From Yinghuangia elevatio (GTDB lineage Bacteria; Actinomycetota; Actinomycetes; Streptomycetales; Streptomycetaceae): a DNA stretch of 64,000 nucleotides. Under the pieces are notes generated by a model that saw only the letters and a list, made by a program, of their open reading frames with translations, did no database searches and was not told the DNA's origin. This document shows positions 16,645 to 25,266 of this stretch, piece after piece. A program made the translations under genes and the position numbers. Within the stretch, counting starts at the first letter, position 1. Each line of letters begins with the position of its first letter. The DNA is taken from positions 26,621-90,620 of the forward strand of contig NZ_JBEZFP010000019.1 of the NCBI RefSeq assembly GCF_040649515.1, written 5' to 3'.

Positions 16645-17793
16645 GTGACCACTCGGCCCCGACTCGCCCGGCGCGGCACCGCGTTCGCCGCGATAGCCGT
16701 CGCCGGCGCGCTCACGCTCACCGCCTGCGGCTCTGACGACAACGACACGGCGGACAAGCCGAGCGCGAACGGCACGACGGGCGCCGGGTCGTCCTCCGCG
16801 CCCGCCGCGAACCTCACCTGCGGCTCGGGCACGCTCGCCGGCGCCGGCTCGAGCGCGCAGAAGAACGCCATCGACGAGTGGGTCAAGCGGTACCAGCAGA
16901 AGTGCTCGGGCACCACGGTCGACTACCAGTCGAGCGGTTCGGGCGCCGGCCGCCAGTCGTTCTTCGACAAGCAGATCGCCTTCGCGGGCTCCGACTCGGC
17001 GCTCAAGGAGGAGGAGGTCGCCAAGGGCGCGGCCGCGTGCGGCGGCACCCCGGCGATCAACCTGCCGATGGTCACCGGCCCGATCGCCGTCGCGTACAAC
17101 CTCCCCGGCGTGAAGGACCTGGTCCTCGACGCCAAGACCATCGCCGGCATCTTCTCCGGCAAGATCACCAAGTGGGACGCGGCGGAGATCAAGGCGCTCA
17201 ACCCGAGCGCGCAGCTGCCGTCCTCGGCGATCCAGACGGTGCACCGCTCCGACAAGTCGGGCACCACCGAGAACTTCACCAAGTACCTCAAGGCCGCTGC
17301 GCCCGCCGACTGGACGGCCGAGCCGTCGCAGGACTGGCCCACGCAGGACGGCCAGTCCGCCAAGGGCTCCGAGGGTGTCGCGACCGTCGTCAAGGGCGCC
17401 AGCGGCGCCATCGGCTACATGGAGGTCTCGTTCGCCGAGAACAACGGCCTCGGCATCGCGGCCATCAACACCGGCGCCTCCGCCCCGGTGAAGCTGACCC
17501 CCGAGGCGGCGGGCAAGGCCGTCTCGGCCGCGAAGGTCGAGGGCCAGGGCAACGACCTGAAGCTCAAGCTGGACTACGCCACCAAGGCCGAGGGCGCGTA
17601 CCCGATCATCCTGGTGACGTACGAGATCGTCTGCGAGAAGGGCAACGCGGCGGACAAGCTCCCGCTCGTCAAGTCCTTCCTGACCTACACCGCGAGCGAA
17701 GAGGGCCAGGCGATCCTCGCCGACAACGGCTACGCGCCGCTCCCGGCGGAGATCGCCACCAAGGTCCGCACCGCGGTCGCAAGCCTGTCCTGA
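16645..17793 (+). CDS. pstS: Phosphate ABC transporter, substrate-binding lipoprotein PstS
   Basis: PstS captures phosphate outside the membrane and passes it to PstCA. The 382-residue protein has a signal peptide with lipobox LTAC, a short Ser/Asn/Asp linker, and phosphate-binding loops GAGSSAQ, YQSSGSGAGRQ and HRSDKSGTTENFTKYL. GTG 16645 has a GGAAGGA site 6 bases upstream. The distance from the PHO box, the high-affinity system and the order pstSCAB indicate a phosphate-starvation operon. It leads the operon, as in S. coelicolor. Confidence 0.96.
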   Translation: MTTRPRLARRGTAFAAIAVAGALTLTACGSDDNDTADKPSANGTTGAGSSSAPAANLTCGSGTLAGAGSSAQKNAIDEWVKRYQQKCSGTTVDYQSSGSGAGRQSFFDKQIAFAGSDSALKEEEVAKGAAACGGTPAINLPMVTGPIAVAYNLPGVKDLVLDAKTIAGIFSGKITKWDAAEIKALNPSAQLPSSAIQTVHRSDKSGTTENFTKYLKAAAPADWTAEPSQDWPTQDGQSAKGSEGVATVVKGASGAIGYMEVSFAENNGLGIAAINTGASAPVKLTPEAAGKAVSAAKVEGQGNDLKLKLDYATKAEGAYPIILVTYEIVCEKGNAADKLPLVKSFLTYTASEEGQAILADNGYAPLPAEIATKVRTAVASLS

Positions 17794-17829
17794 TCCGGCA
17801 CCGCCCTGATCGACAGTCACGGAGAAGAG

Positions 17830-18873
17830 ATGTCCACCTCCACTACGCCGGAGCCGCGCGACACCGACGTGCGCGGCTCCGGTCGGCGCCGGGGCCCGTC
17901 CGACAAGGACGCGCACGGCACCGACGTGAAGTCCGCCAAGCCCCGGGTACGCCTGGGCGACCGGGTGTTCAGCGGCTCGTCCCGCGGCGCCGGGATCCTG
18001 CTCCTGGTGATCATGGCCGCGATCGCGGTCTTCCTGGTCACCGAGGCGCTGGACGCGCTGGGTGACAACCAAGGCAACTTCCTCACCGACTCCTCGTGGG
18101 TCACCGACGGCAGCAAGCCCGCGTTCGGCGTCGCCGGGCTGGTGACGGGCACCGTCATCAGCGCCGCGATCGCGATGCTGCTGGCGGTGCCGGTCGCGGT
18201 GGGGGTGGCTCTTTTCATCACGCACTACGCCCCGCGGCGGGTCGCGCAGACGCTCGGCTACATCGTCGACCTGCTCGCCGCGGTGCCCAGTGTGGTCTTC
18301 GGCCTCTGGGGGCTGGTGTTCCTGTCGCCGAAGCTGCTCGGCCTGCACACCTGGCTGAGCGACTACCTGGGCTTCATCCCGATCTTCGACAAGGACGGCG
18401 CCGGGGCCACCGCCCGCACGCTGTTCACCTGCGGCATCATCCTGGCGATCATGATCCTCCCGATCATCGCCGCGGTCACCCGCGAGGTCTTCCTCCAGGT
18501 GCCGCGCGCGCACGAGGAGGCGGCGCTCGCGCTCGGCGCGACGCGCTGGGAGATGATCCGCACCGCGGTCCTCCCGTTCGGCAAGCCGGGCATCATCTCG
18601 GCGTCGATGCTGGGCCTCGGCCGGGCGCTCGGCGAGACCATCGCGGTCGCCATGGTGCTGTCCAGCAGCCAGGAACTCGTCTACAAGATCCTGGACCCGG
18701 GCGGCAACACCATCGCCGCGAACATCGCCAACCAGTTCGGCGAGTCCAACGAACTCGGCCGCGGCGCGCTCATCGCGTCCGGCCTCGTGCTGTTCCTCCT
18801 AACGCTGCTGGTCAACGGTGCGGCGCGGGTCGTCATCAACCGGCACAAGGAGTTCTCGGGGGCCAACGCATGA
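17830..18873 (+). CDS. pstC: Phosphate ABC transporter permease PstC
   Basis: One of two permeases forming the phosphate channel. It has 347 residues: a ~45-residue polar tail, then about six membrane helices (first GAGILLLVIMAAIAVFLVTE) with the permease signature EEAALALGATRWEMIRTAVL that contacts PstB. It begins 36 bases after pstS, with a GGAGAAG ribosome site. Its stop overlaps the pstA start (ATGA). Confidence 0.95.
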   Translation: MSTSTTPEPRDTDVRGSGRRRGPSDKDAHGTDVKSAKPRVRLGDRVFSGSSRGAGILLLVIMAAIAVFLVTEALDALGDNQGNFLTDSSWVTDGSKPAFGVAGLVTGTVISAAIAMLLAVPVAVGVALFITHYAPRRVAQTLGYIVDLLAAVPSVVFGLWGLVFLSPKLLGLHTWLSDYLGFIPIFDKDGAGATARTLFTCGIILAIMILPIIAAVTREVFLQVPRAHEEAALALGATRWEMIRTAVLPFGKPGIISASMLGLGRALGETIAVAMVLSSSQELVYKILDPGGNTIAANIANQFGESNELGRGALIASGLVLFLLTLLVNGAARVVINRHKEFSGANA

Positions 18874-19940
18874 CCATCACCAAGACGGACGTCACCGCGC
18901 CCCCCGCGGAATCGGGCCCGCTCAACCTGACGCGGCGCAGCATGCCGAACTGGATCCCGTGGGCCCTCGGCGCCGCGGCGGTCGCGGTCGGCCTGCTCAC
19001 CAAGGCCGTGCAGGGCAACTGGGCCCTCGCCGGCGGGTACGCCGGGCTGTTCTTCATCGTCGGCGTGACCGTCGCGTCCTGGCGCATGGAGGACCGCCGC
19101 CGCGCCAAGGACCGGCTCGCCACGAGCCTCGTCTACGGCGCGTTCGTGGTCGCGATCGTCCCGCTGATCTCGATTCTCGGGTACACGATCCAGGAGGGCT
19201 TCCAGGAGCTCTCGCCGTACTTCCTGTCGCACTCGATGCGCGGCGTCGGCCCGCGCGACGACACCGGCGGCATCTACCACGCGATCATCGGCACCCTCGA
19301 ACAGGTCGGCCTGGCCACCCTGATCGCCGTACCTATCGGCCTCATGACGGCGATCTACCTGGTCGAGTACGGCACCGGCCGGCTCGCCCGGGCGATCACC
19401 TTCTTCGTCGACGTCATGACGGGCATCCCGTCGATCGTCGCGGGCCTGTTCGTCTACTCCTTCTGGATCATGGTCCTGGGCTTCAAGGCCTCCGGCTTCG
19501 CGGGCTCGCTGGCCCTCATGATTTTGATGCTCCCGACGGTCGTCCGCGCCGCCGAGGAGATGCTCAAACTGGTGCCGAACGAACTGCGCGAGGCCAGCCT
19601 CGCGCTGGGAATCCCGAAGTGGCGCACGATCCTCAAGGTCGTCCTGCCCACCGCGCTCGGCGGCATCATCACCGGCATCATGCTGGCGATCGCCCGCGTC
19701 ATCGGTGAGACGGCCCCGCTGCTGCTCCTGGTGGGCACGGCGCAGTCGATCAACACGAACCCGTTCGACGGCTGGCAGAGCTCGATCCCGCTCTACGTGT
19801 TCGAGCAGAACCACGCCGGCAACCAGTTCTCGCCCGCCCGCGCGTGGGCCGGCGCGCTCACGCTCATCATCATCGTCATGGTGCTGAACCTGGTGGCGCG
19901 TCTGATCGCCCGCTGGAAGGCCCCGAAGGCAGGACGATGA
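18870..19940 (+). CDS. pstA: Phosphate ABC transporter permease PstA
   Basis: The second channel subunit, 356 residues. An extra pair of N-terminal helices (WIPWALGAAAVAVGLL, YAGLFFIVGVTVASW) precedes the six core helices. The ABC-contact loop is LREASLALGIPKWRTILKVV, and the motif ARVIGETAPLLLL follows near the end. ATG 18870 overlaps the pstC stop by four bases, so translation is coupled. Confidence 0.95.
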   Translation: MTITKTDVTAPPAESGPLNLTRRSMPNWIPWALGAAAVAVGLLTKAVQGNWALAGGYAGLFFIVGVTVASWRMEDRRRAKDRLATSLVYGAFVVAIVPLISILGYTIQEGFQELSPYFLSHSMRGVGPRDDTGGIYHAIIGTLEQVGLATLIAVPIGLMTAIYLVEYGTGRLARAITFFVDVMTGIPSIVAGLFVYSFWIMVLGFKASGFAGSLALMILMLPTVVRAAEEMLKLVPNELREASLALGIPKWRTILKVVLPTALGGIITGIMLAIARVIGETAPLLLLVGTAQSINTNPFDGWQSSIPLYVFEQNHAGNQFSPARAWAGALTLIIIVMVLNLVARLIARWKAPKAGR

Positions 19941-20035
19941 CCGTGGCGAAATCCCCGATACCTTCCCAGGCAGTCCCCGCCCGGAAGACAGCAGCAGTTC
20001 CGACCCCGGGCAGCGGCGCCCGTGACGAGGCAGGC

Positions 20036-20812
20036 ATGACCAAGCGCATCGAAATCTCCGGACTCAGCGCCTACTACGGCACCAACAAGGCCGTCGAGGA
20101 CATCTCGATGACCATCGAGCCCCGGACGGTCACGGCGTTCATCGGCCCCTCCGGCTGCGGCAAGTCGACGTTCATCCGCACGCTCAACCGCATGCACGAG
20201 CTGATCCCCGGCGCGCGGGTCGAGGGCTCCGTGCAGTTGGACGGACAGAACCTGTACGGCCCGGACGTCGACCCGGTCGCGGTGCGCCGCACGGTCGGCA
20301 TGGTCTTCCAGCGGCCGAACCCCTTCCCGACCATGTCCATCTACGACAACGTCGCGGCGGGCCTCCGGCTCAACGGCACCAAGAAGAAGGCCGACCTCGA
20401 CGTGGTCGTGGAGCGCTCGCTGCGCGGCGCGAACCTGTGGAACGAGGTCAAGGACCGGCTGGGCAAGCCCGGTTCGGGCCTGTCCGGCGGCCAGCAGCAG
20501 CGCCTGTGCATCGCGCGCGCGATCGCGGTGGAGCCGCAGGTGCTCCTCATGGACGAGCCCTGCTCGGCGCTCGACCCGATCTCGACGCTGGCGATCGAGG
20601 ACCTGATCGCGCTCCTGAAGGAGCGGTACACGATCGTCATCGTCACGCACAACATGCAGCAGGCCGCGCGCGTGAGCGACCGTACGGCGTTCTTCAACCT
20701 CGCCGGCCCGGGCCAGCCCGGCCGCCTGGTGGAGATCGGCGACACGGAGAAGATCTTCTCGTCGCCCGAGGTCGAGGCGACGGCCGACTATATTGCCGGC
20801 CGTTTCGGCTGA
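20036..20812 (+). CDS. pstB: Phosphate ABC transporter ATPase PstB
   Basis: The ATPase that powers PstSCA. It shows Walker A GPSGCGKST, Q-loop VFQRPNPFPTMS, signature LSGGQQQR, Walker B VLLMDEPCSALDP and the switch His in IVTHNMQQAARV. ATG 20036 gives 258 residues, the usual PstB length. An earlier in-frame ATG (19937) overlaps the pstA stop as ATGA and would add 33 residues. That stretch has clearly lower third-position GC than the rest, so I prefer the later start. The gene ends the pst operon; a hairpin follows at 20924. Confidence 0.93.
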   Translation: MTKRIEISGLSAYYGTNKAVEDISMTIEPRTVTAFIGPSGCGKSTFIRTLNRMHELIPGARVEGSVQLDGQNLYGPDVDPVAVRRTVGMVFQRPNPFPTMSIYDNVAAGLRLNGTKKKADLDVVVERSLRGANLWNEVKDRLGKPGSGLSGGQQQRLCIARAIAVEPQVLLMDEPCSALDPISTLAIEDLIALLKERYTIVIVTHNMQQAARVSDRTAFFNLAGPGQPGRLVEIGDTEKIFSSPEVEATADYIAGRFG

Positions 20813-20923
20813 GCACGCACCTGGTGACGCTGTCGCCGGCAGTGTGCGGGCGCGGCCGTTTCGGCCGAGCCCGGTATCGAGAAGGACCACGAGGCGAGCG
20901 AGTACCGGGCATGACATGCGCGA

Positions 20924-20951
20924 GGGGCGGTTCCCGTACGGGGACCGCCCC
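20924..20951. terminator. Hairpin terminator between pstB and pit
   Basis: A 12-bp stem with one G-U pair (GGGGCGGTTCCC at 20924-20935, GGGGACCGCCCC at 20940-20951) closes on GTAC. It lies between the convergent pstB and pit genes and can serve both. Confidence 0.7.
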
Positions 20952-21027
20952 TGTGTGGTGCGTGGTGGTTTTGCGATGCTTCGCGGCTTTGCGTGGCCCG
21001 GCGGCTTCGCGGGGTGCCGCGGCGGGC

Positions 21028-22029
21028 CTACAGGAAGATCACGTCGAGCAGCGCGTACGCACCCGCCGAGACCAAGGCCGCGGCGGGGATGGTGAGCACC
21101 CACGCCGTCACGATGTTGCCCGCGACACCCCAGCGCACCGCGGACAGGCGCTTGGTGGCGCCGACGCCGAGGATCGACGAGGTGATCGTGTGCGTCGTCG
21201 AGACCGGCGCGTGGAACACGAACGCCGTGCTGTAGAGCACGCTCGCGGCCGTCGCCTCCGCTGCGAAACCACGCGGCGGGTCGAGTTCGATGATGCGGCG
21301 GCCGAGGGTGCGCATGATGCGCCAGCCGCCGGCGTACGTACCCGCGCTGATCGCGAGCGCGGCCGAGACCGTGACCCAGAACGGCACGTCGTAGTCGGTC
21401 TGGTAGCCGCCGACGACGAGGGCCATGACGATCAGGCCCATGGTCTTCTGCGCGTCCTGGAGCCCGTGGCCGAACGCCATGGCGGCCGCGGAGATGGTCT
21501 GCGCGACGCGGAACCCGCGCGTCACCTTGTGCGGGTTGCGGCGCCGGAAGATCCACAGGATCGCCACCATGAGCAGGTACGCGAGGGTGAAGCCGATGAG
21601 CGGCGACACGATCATCGGGATGACGACCTTGTCGACGACGCCGTCCCACTTGACGGTCTGCGACGCCGCGAGCGCGGCGCCGACCAGGCCGCCGATGAGC
21701 GCGTGCGTGGACGACGACGGCAGGCCGAAGTACCAGGTGACCATGTTCCAGGTGATCGCGCCGACGAGTGCGGCGGCCACGATCACCAGGCCTTGGTTGC
21801 CGTCGGGGGCGTCGATGATGCCTTTGCCGACGGTTTTCGCCACTTGCTCGCCGGCGAACGCGCCGGCCAGGTTCATCACGGCCGCCATCGCCAGCGCCGC
21901 CCGGGGCGTGAGCGCCCGGGTCGACACCGAGGTGGCGATGGCGTTCGCCGCGTCGTGGAACCCGTTGGTGTAGTCGAACGCCAGAGCGATCACGACGATC
22001 GCAATGGTCGCCAGCAGAACGAGGTCCAC
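21028..22029 (-). CDS. pit: Low-affinity inorganic phosphate transporter Pit
   Basis: A proton-coupled (metal-)phosphate symporter of the PiT family, 333 residues with about ten membrane helices. The two PiT signature halves are visible: FDYTNGFHDAANAIATSVST near the start, and AFVFHAPVSTTHTITSSILG later; GLPSSSTHALIGGLVGA is also typical. GTG 22029 follows the DUF47 stop by three bases, so the two genes form an operon. It faces the pst operon, placing high- and low-affinity uptake side by side. Confidence 0.94.
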   Translation of the reverse strand: MDLVLLATIAIVVIALAFDYTNGFHDAANAIATSVSTRALTPRAALAMAAVMNLAGAFAGEQVAKTVGKGIIDAPDGNQGLVIVAAALVGAITWNMVTWYFGLPSSSTHALIGGLVGAALAASQTVKWDGVVDKVVIPMIVSPLIGFTLAYLLMVAILWIFRRRNPHKVTRGFRVAQTISAAAMAFGHGLQDAQKTMGLIVMALVVGGYQTDYDVPFWVTVSAALAISAGTYAGGWRIMRTLGRRIIELDPPRGFAAEATAASVLYSTAFVFHAPVSTTHTITSSILGVGATKRLSAVRWGVAGNIVTAWVLTIPAAALVSAGAYALLDVIFL

Positions 22030-22032
22030 CGG

Positions 22033-22653
22033 TCAGGACTCCTTGACCGTGATGGTCTCGATCGTGTTCGCGACGTGCTCGAATCCGTCCGCCGCCTCTT
22101 CGAGGGCATCCACGATGCCCTTGAGCTTGAGCACCGTCAGCGCGTCGTACTTGCCGCTGAACAGGTGCGCGAGCAGCTTGCGGTGGATCTGGTCGGCCTG
22201 GTTCTCGAGTCGGTTGATCTCGATCCAGTACTCGGTCAGGTCCTTCATGGTGCGCAGCCGCGGCATCGCCTCGGCGGTCAGCTCGGCGGCGCGTACGAGC
22301 ACCTCGATCTGGTCCGCGATCTGCGGCGGCAGCTCGTCGAGCTGGTAGAGGACGACGAGGTCGACGGCCTCGTCCATGTAGTCCATGACGTCGTCGATCT
22401 GGGACGCGAGAGTGTAGATGTCCTCGCGGTCGAACGGCGTGATGAACGACGAGTTCAGCTGGCGCAGGATCGCGTGGGTCGCGTCGTCGCCCGCGTGTTC
22501 GGCCGCACGCATCCGCTCGGCAATCTCCGGACGAGCGGAGATCTCGGCGCCGAGCAACTCGGTGAGGAGCTTGGATGCGGTGACCAGGTTGTTCGCCGCT
22601 GTGGCGAACATGTCGTAGAAGCTCGTCTCCCTGGGGGTCAGACGCAATCGCAC
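22033..22653 (-). CDS. DUF47 (PhoU-like) accessory protein of Pit
   Basis: A 206-residue helical protein of the DUF47/YkaA family, related to PhoU and nearly always next to pit. Visible features are FYDMFATAANNLVTASKLL, the conserved ITPFDREDIYTLASQIDDVM and LENQADQIHRKLLAHLFSG. It is thought to bind the transporter and modulate phosphate entry. GTG 22653 is the start. On the minus strand upstream, TTGTCT and TAGCAT separated by 19 bases could be a promoter, though the spacing is long. Confidence 0.9.
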   Translation of the reverse strand: MRLRLTPRETSFYDMFATAANNLVTASKLLTELLGAEISARPEIAERMRAAEHAGDDATHAILRQLNSSFITPFDREDIYTLASQIDDVMDYMDEAVDLVVLYQLDELPPQIADQIEVLVRAAELTAEAMPRLRTMKDLTEYWIEINRLENQADQIHRKLLAHLFSGKYDALTVLKLKGIVDALEEAADGFEHVANTIETITVKES

Positions 22654-23046
22654 AGAGATCTCCGGAATGAGGAATGCGGTCCCGACGATGCTAGGCGCTT
22701 GCCACTACCGGTAGACAATCCGGGTGAGTCGCGCTCGGCATGCCGGTACCCGGGCGTAACAAGCCGCACGCGCACCGCGACGAGCCCGCTCCGCATCGGA
22801 GGACCGGGAAAACCGGAAGAAGCCCCTCCGGGGCGGAACACGCCCGTCGCATGAGAAGAGTAGGCCGGATACGACCGTCCGGGTCACGTGGTTCCCCTCG
22901 GGGAGATCATGTAGTCCATGTCACATCGGCCGCGCGCCCGGCGGGTGCAGGGTGTGGGATGGGTATCGCGCGCTTGAGGCACGCGTGGCCGCAGTCCGAT
23001 GGTCAGGGCGAATAGTGCGGTATTGGCACGGGATGCTTGCCGAAAA

Positions 23047-23061
23047 TACCCCCCGGGGGTA
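23047..23061. promoter_or_regulatory. CsoR operator
   Basis: TACCCCCCGGGGGTA is a 15-bp inverted repeat centred on one C. It matches the known CsoR operator pattern of TACCCC and GGGGTA arms and ends 10 bases before the csoR start codon. Repressor bound there would block its own gene, released by Cu(I). Confidence 0.85.
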
Positions 23062-23071
23062 AATTTGGCGC

Positions 23072-23446
23072 ATGGACACCACGGTCGAAACCCACGCCAC
23101 GGGCCCCGGCACCGGTCCCAGCCCTCAGGAGGGAGCGGACCACGGCAAGGGCCACAAGCACGCCGGACACGGCTACAGCCCGCGCAAGGACGAGCACCTC
23201 AAGCGCCTGCGCCGCGTCGAGGGCCAAGTGCGCGGTCTCCAGCGCATGGTCTCCGAGGACGAGTACTGCATCGACGTGCTCACCCAGGTCTCCGCGGCCA
23301 CCAAGGCCCTGCAGGCGTTCGCACTCAGCATGCTCGAGGAGCACCTCGCCCATTGTGTCGCGCACGCCGTCGAGCAGGGCGGGCCGGAGGCGGACGCCAA
23401 GGTCAAGGAAGCGTCGCAGGCGATCGCGCGCCTGGTCCGGTCGTAG
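23072..23446 (+). CDS. csoR: Copper-sensing repressor CsoR
   Basis: A 124-residue all-helical DNA-binding copper sensor. The Cu(I) ligands are Cys66 (EYCIDVLTQVSAATKAL), His91 and Cys95 (EEHLAHCV), with the spacing of S. lividans CsoR. A His-rich tail (HGKGHKHAGHG, residues 24-34) precedes the core and may also touch metal. KDEHLKRLRRVEGQVRGLQR is the family's basic first helix. The operator lies just upstream, so it is probably autoregulated. No copper exporter or chaperone gene is adjacent, so its main targets are elsewhere. The position next to DUF47-pit fits SCO4136. Confidence 0.93.
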   Translation: MDTTVETHATGPGTGPSPQEGADHGKGHKHAGHGYSPRKDEHLKRLRRVEGQVRGLQRMVSEDEYCIDVLTQVSAATKALQAFALSMLEEHLAHCVAHAVEQGGPEADAKVKEASQAIARLVRS

Positions 23447-23560
23447 TCCCGCGGGTAGTGCCGGGGTAGTCCTTGCGTAGTCCCGGGTTGGTCCCGGGCG
23501 AGGGCCTTGGCCCGGGCGTGGCGCCGTGCGGTGCGGTGCGGTCGGTGCCGGGGCCGACCG

Positions 23561-23800
23561 TCAGCCGCGCGTACGACCGCCGCGGGTCTCCCCGCCGGCC
23601 GGGCGCTCCTCCACGGGCAGTGCCCACGGCACCGCGCGGGTGGTCGGGTGTGCCGTGCCGCCGATGCCCAGGACCGCGTCGATCTCCGCCTGGGTCAGCG
23701 GGCCTTCGCTCTGCGACGCCGCGATGATCAGTTCTCCGTAGAGTTCGATCTCGTCGAACACCACGAGGTCGTGCACGCGCACATCAGAGAACGGTGTCAC
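23561..23800 (-). CDS. Small conserved actinobacterial protein, unknown function
   Basis: A 79-residue protein beginning MTPFSDVRVHDLVVFDEIEL and containing GPLTQAEIDAVLGI. I recall similar short proteins in streptomycetes, without known function. The GTG at 23798-23800 has a GAGGAGG site 8 bases upstream, the best start choice. No signal or membrane segment is seen. The last ~30 residues are polar and Arg/Gly-rich. The 318 bases between this start and the next gene (24119) hold no gene I can support. Confidence 0.72.
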   Translation of the reverse strand: MTPFSDVRVHDLVVFDEIELYGELIIAASQSEGPLTQAEIDAVLGIGGTAHPTTRAVPWALPVEERPAGGETRGGRTRG

Positions 23801-24118
23801 CCACACCACCTCCTCGTTCGCTCCGGCGGGCGGGAACGTCCGCCCGTCCGGGCGCACCCAGCCTAGGCACCGCCGGGCGGGAGCGCATGACACGCATGGG
23901 CCATTTGCGCACCGCCCACGCCCGGGGGCGCGCTGGCTCGCCGGGCGGCGCGCCACCGGCGCGCGCGGGTGGTCCAGGCCTGTGGTCCGGGCGTCGCGTC
24001 GGCACCGCGGCATGCCGGACAGGAACCGTGCGCGGCAAGGGTGTTCGCGGCGGAGTGCGGCGAATGACGGCGCGGGCGGACGACGGCAAGGCAGCGACAA
24101 GACCGAGCTGACGCGACG

Positions 24119-24982
24119 TCAGGGCTTGCGTGTCGGGGGGACGACGGGGGCGGCGGGCGTGGCGGGGGCGACGTACAAGTCCTCGGGCCGGGGTGGCTGC
24201 ACGTCGACGGAGACGCCGAAGTCGAACAGTTCCGCGGCCGAGATCACCTTCGCGGTCTGGCTCTTGTCCTTGCCTTTGCCGCCCTCGGAGGCGAGGTTGA
24301 ACTCCTCCTGGACCTTGCGCAGCCGGCCCTGGTCGTCGAGGTACACCTCGAAGGGGATCGTCGGGCTCGCGAAGCTCTTGAGCGCGGCGGCAAGCGGCGC
24401 ACGGAGATTCGGCGGGGTCTCGTCGTGCGCCTTCTTGAGGTCGAGCGTCCCCTTGTAGTGCCGCACTTGGTCGTTGCCGAACTTCTCGGTGCCGACCAGC
24501 ACCACGTCGTCGTTGACGCCGCGCAGTATCTCGAACGACGTCGTCGGGTCGGCGCTGCCGCCGCTCAGCAGGTTGCCGTCGGCCAGACCCGCCACATCGA
24601 TCCGCACCCACTTGTCGGGCGGTACGCCGGGGGCGGCGTTCTTCATGTAGAGCGCCTCGGGCGTGAGGATCTCCTGCAGCGGGCCGGTGATCCCGGAGTC
24701 CTCGGGGACCTGGAGGCTCACCGTGCCGATGCGGCGGCGGTAGTCGAACAGCCCCTCGCCGGTCAGCACCACGGTGCGGTCGCCGGACTGCATGGTCATG
24801 GTGGTCCGCGTACGCGAACTGCCCGCGTTGACGGTCGTCGCGGCGGCGGCGCGCACCGCGGCGACCGCCTCGGCCGAGCCGGCGGCGCCGGCGGGCCGGG
24901 CGTTGTCGCCCGTGTCCCCGCCGCACCCGGTCAGCCCCACGGCGCCCACACACGCACCGGTCAGCACGATCCGGAACTTCAT
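24119..24982 (-). CDS. Secreted lipoprotein, LppX/LprG-like
   Basis: A 287-residue lipoprotein with signal peptide and lipobox (KFRIVLTGACVGAVGLTGCG). The body resembles the LppX_LprAFG family, half-barrels with a hydrophobic cavity that carry lipids in mycobacteria. Visible segments include RTTMTMQSGDRTVVLTGEG, RIGTVSLQVPEDSG and IPFEVYLDDQGRLRKVQEEF. The family call rests on overall pattern. The C-terminus is Pro-rich. ATG 24982 follows GGGAG. The 284 bases upstream are noncoding and presumably hold its promoter. Confidence 0.78.
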   Translation of the reverse strand: MKFRIVLTGACVGAVGLTGCGGDTGDNARPAGAAGSAEAVAAVRAAAATTVNAGSSRTRTTMTMQSGDRTVVLTGEGLFDYRRRIGTVSLQVPEDSGITGPLQEILTPEALYMKNAAPGVPPDKWVRIDVAGLADGNLLSGGSADPTTSFEILRGVNDDVVLVGTEKFGNDQVRHYKGTLDLKKAHDETPPNLRAPLAAALKSFASPTIPFEVYLDDQGRLRKVQEEFNLASEGGKGKDKSQTAKVISAAELFDFGVSVDVQPPRPEDLYVAPATPAAPVVPPTRKP

Positions 24983-25165
24983 CCCACGACTCCCAAAGCG
25001 GACGCTTGCACCCGACGTCGGCGCGGGTGCGCGCACGAGAGGCGCGGCACCGCTCAAGGGACGCAACGAGCGGCGGGGCGCGGGGACACGGGTGCGCGAC
25101 GGGAAATTCCTCCGGACGGACCGATGTCGGCGGATCTCCGAATGCGCGCGTCGACGCCGTGGGGC

Positions 25166-25212
25166 GGTCGGGCGTCGGGGTGGTCGGGCGTCGGGGTGGT
25201 CGGCGCTGGGGC
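25166..25212. repeat. 16-bp tandem repeat in an intergenic region
   Basis: GGTCGGGCGTCGGGGT occurs twice head to tail (25166-25181, 25182-25197), then a degenerate third copy. It lies between the lipoprotein promoter region and the end of the GntR gene. No function is apparent. Confidence 0.55.
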
Positions 25213-25266
25213 CGGATCGGGCGCTGGAGTGGTCAGGCGCGCGGCATTTGGACGTTGGGCTGCCGG

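Noticed and set aside
19937..20035. Longer pstB start overlapping pstA by ATGA
   Set aside because: The extra 33 codons have low third-position GC and go beyond the usual PstB length, although the overlap itself is suggestive. The later ATG was kept.
23794..24111. 105-codon plus-strand ORF in the gap after the small conserved gene
   Set aside because: Arg/Gly/Pro-rich with no start signal or family likeness; treated as noncoding.
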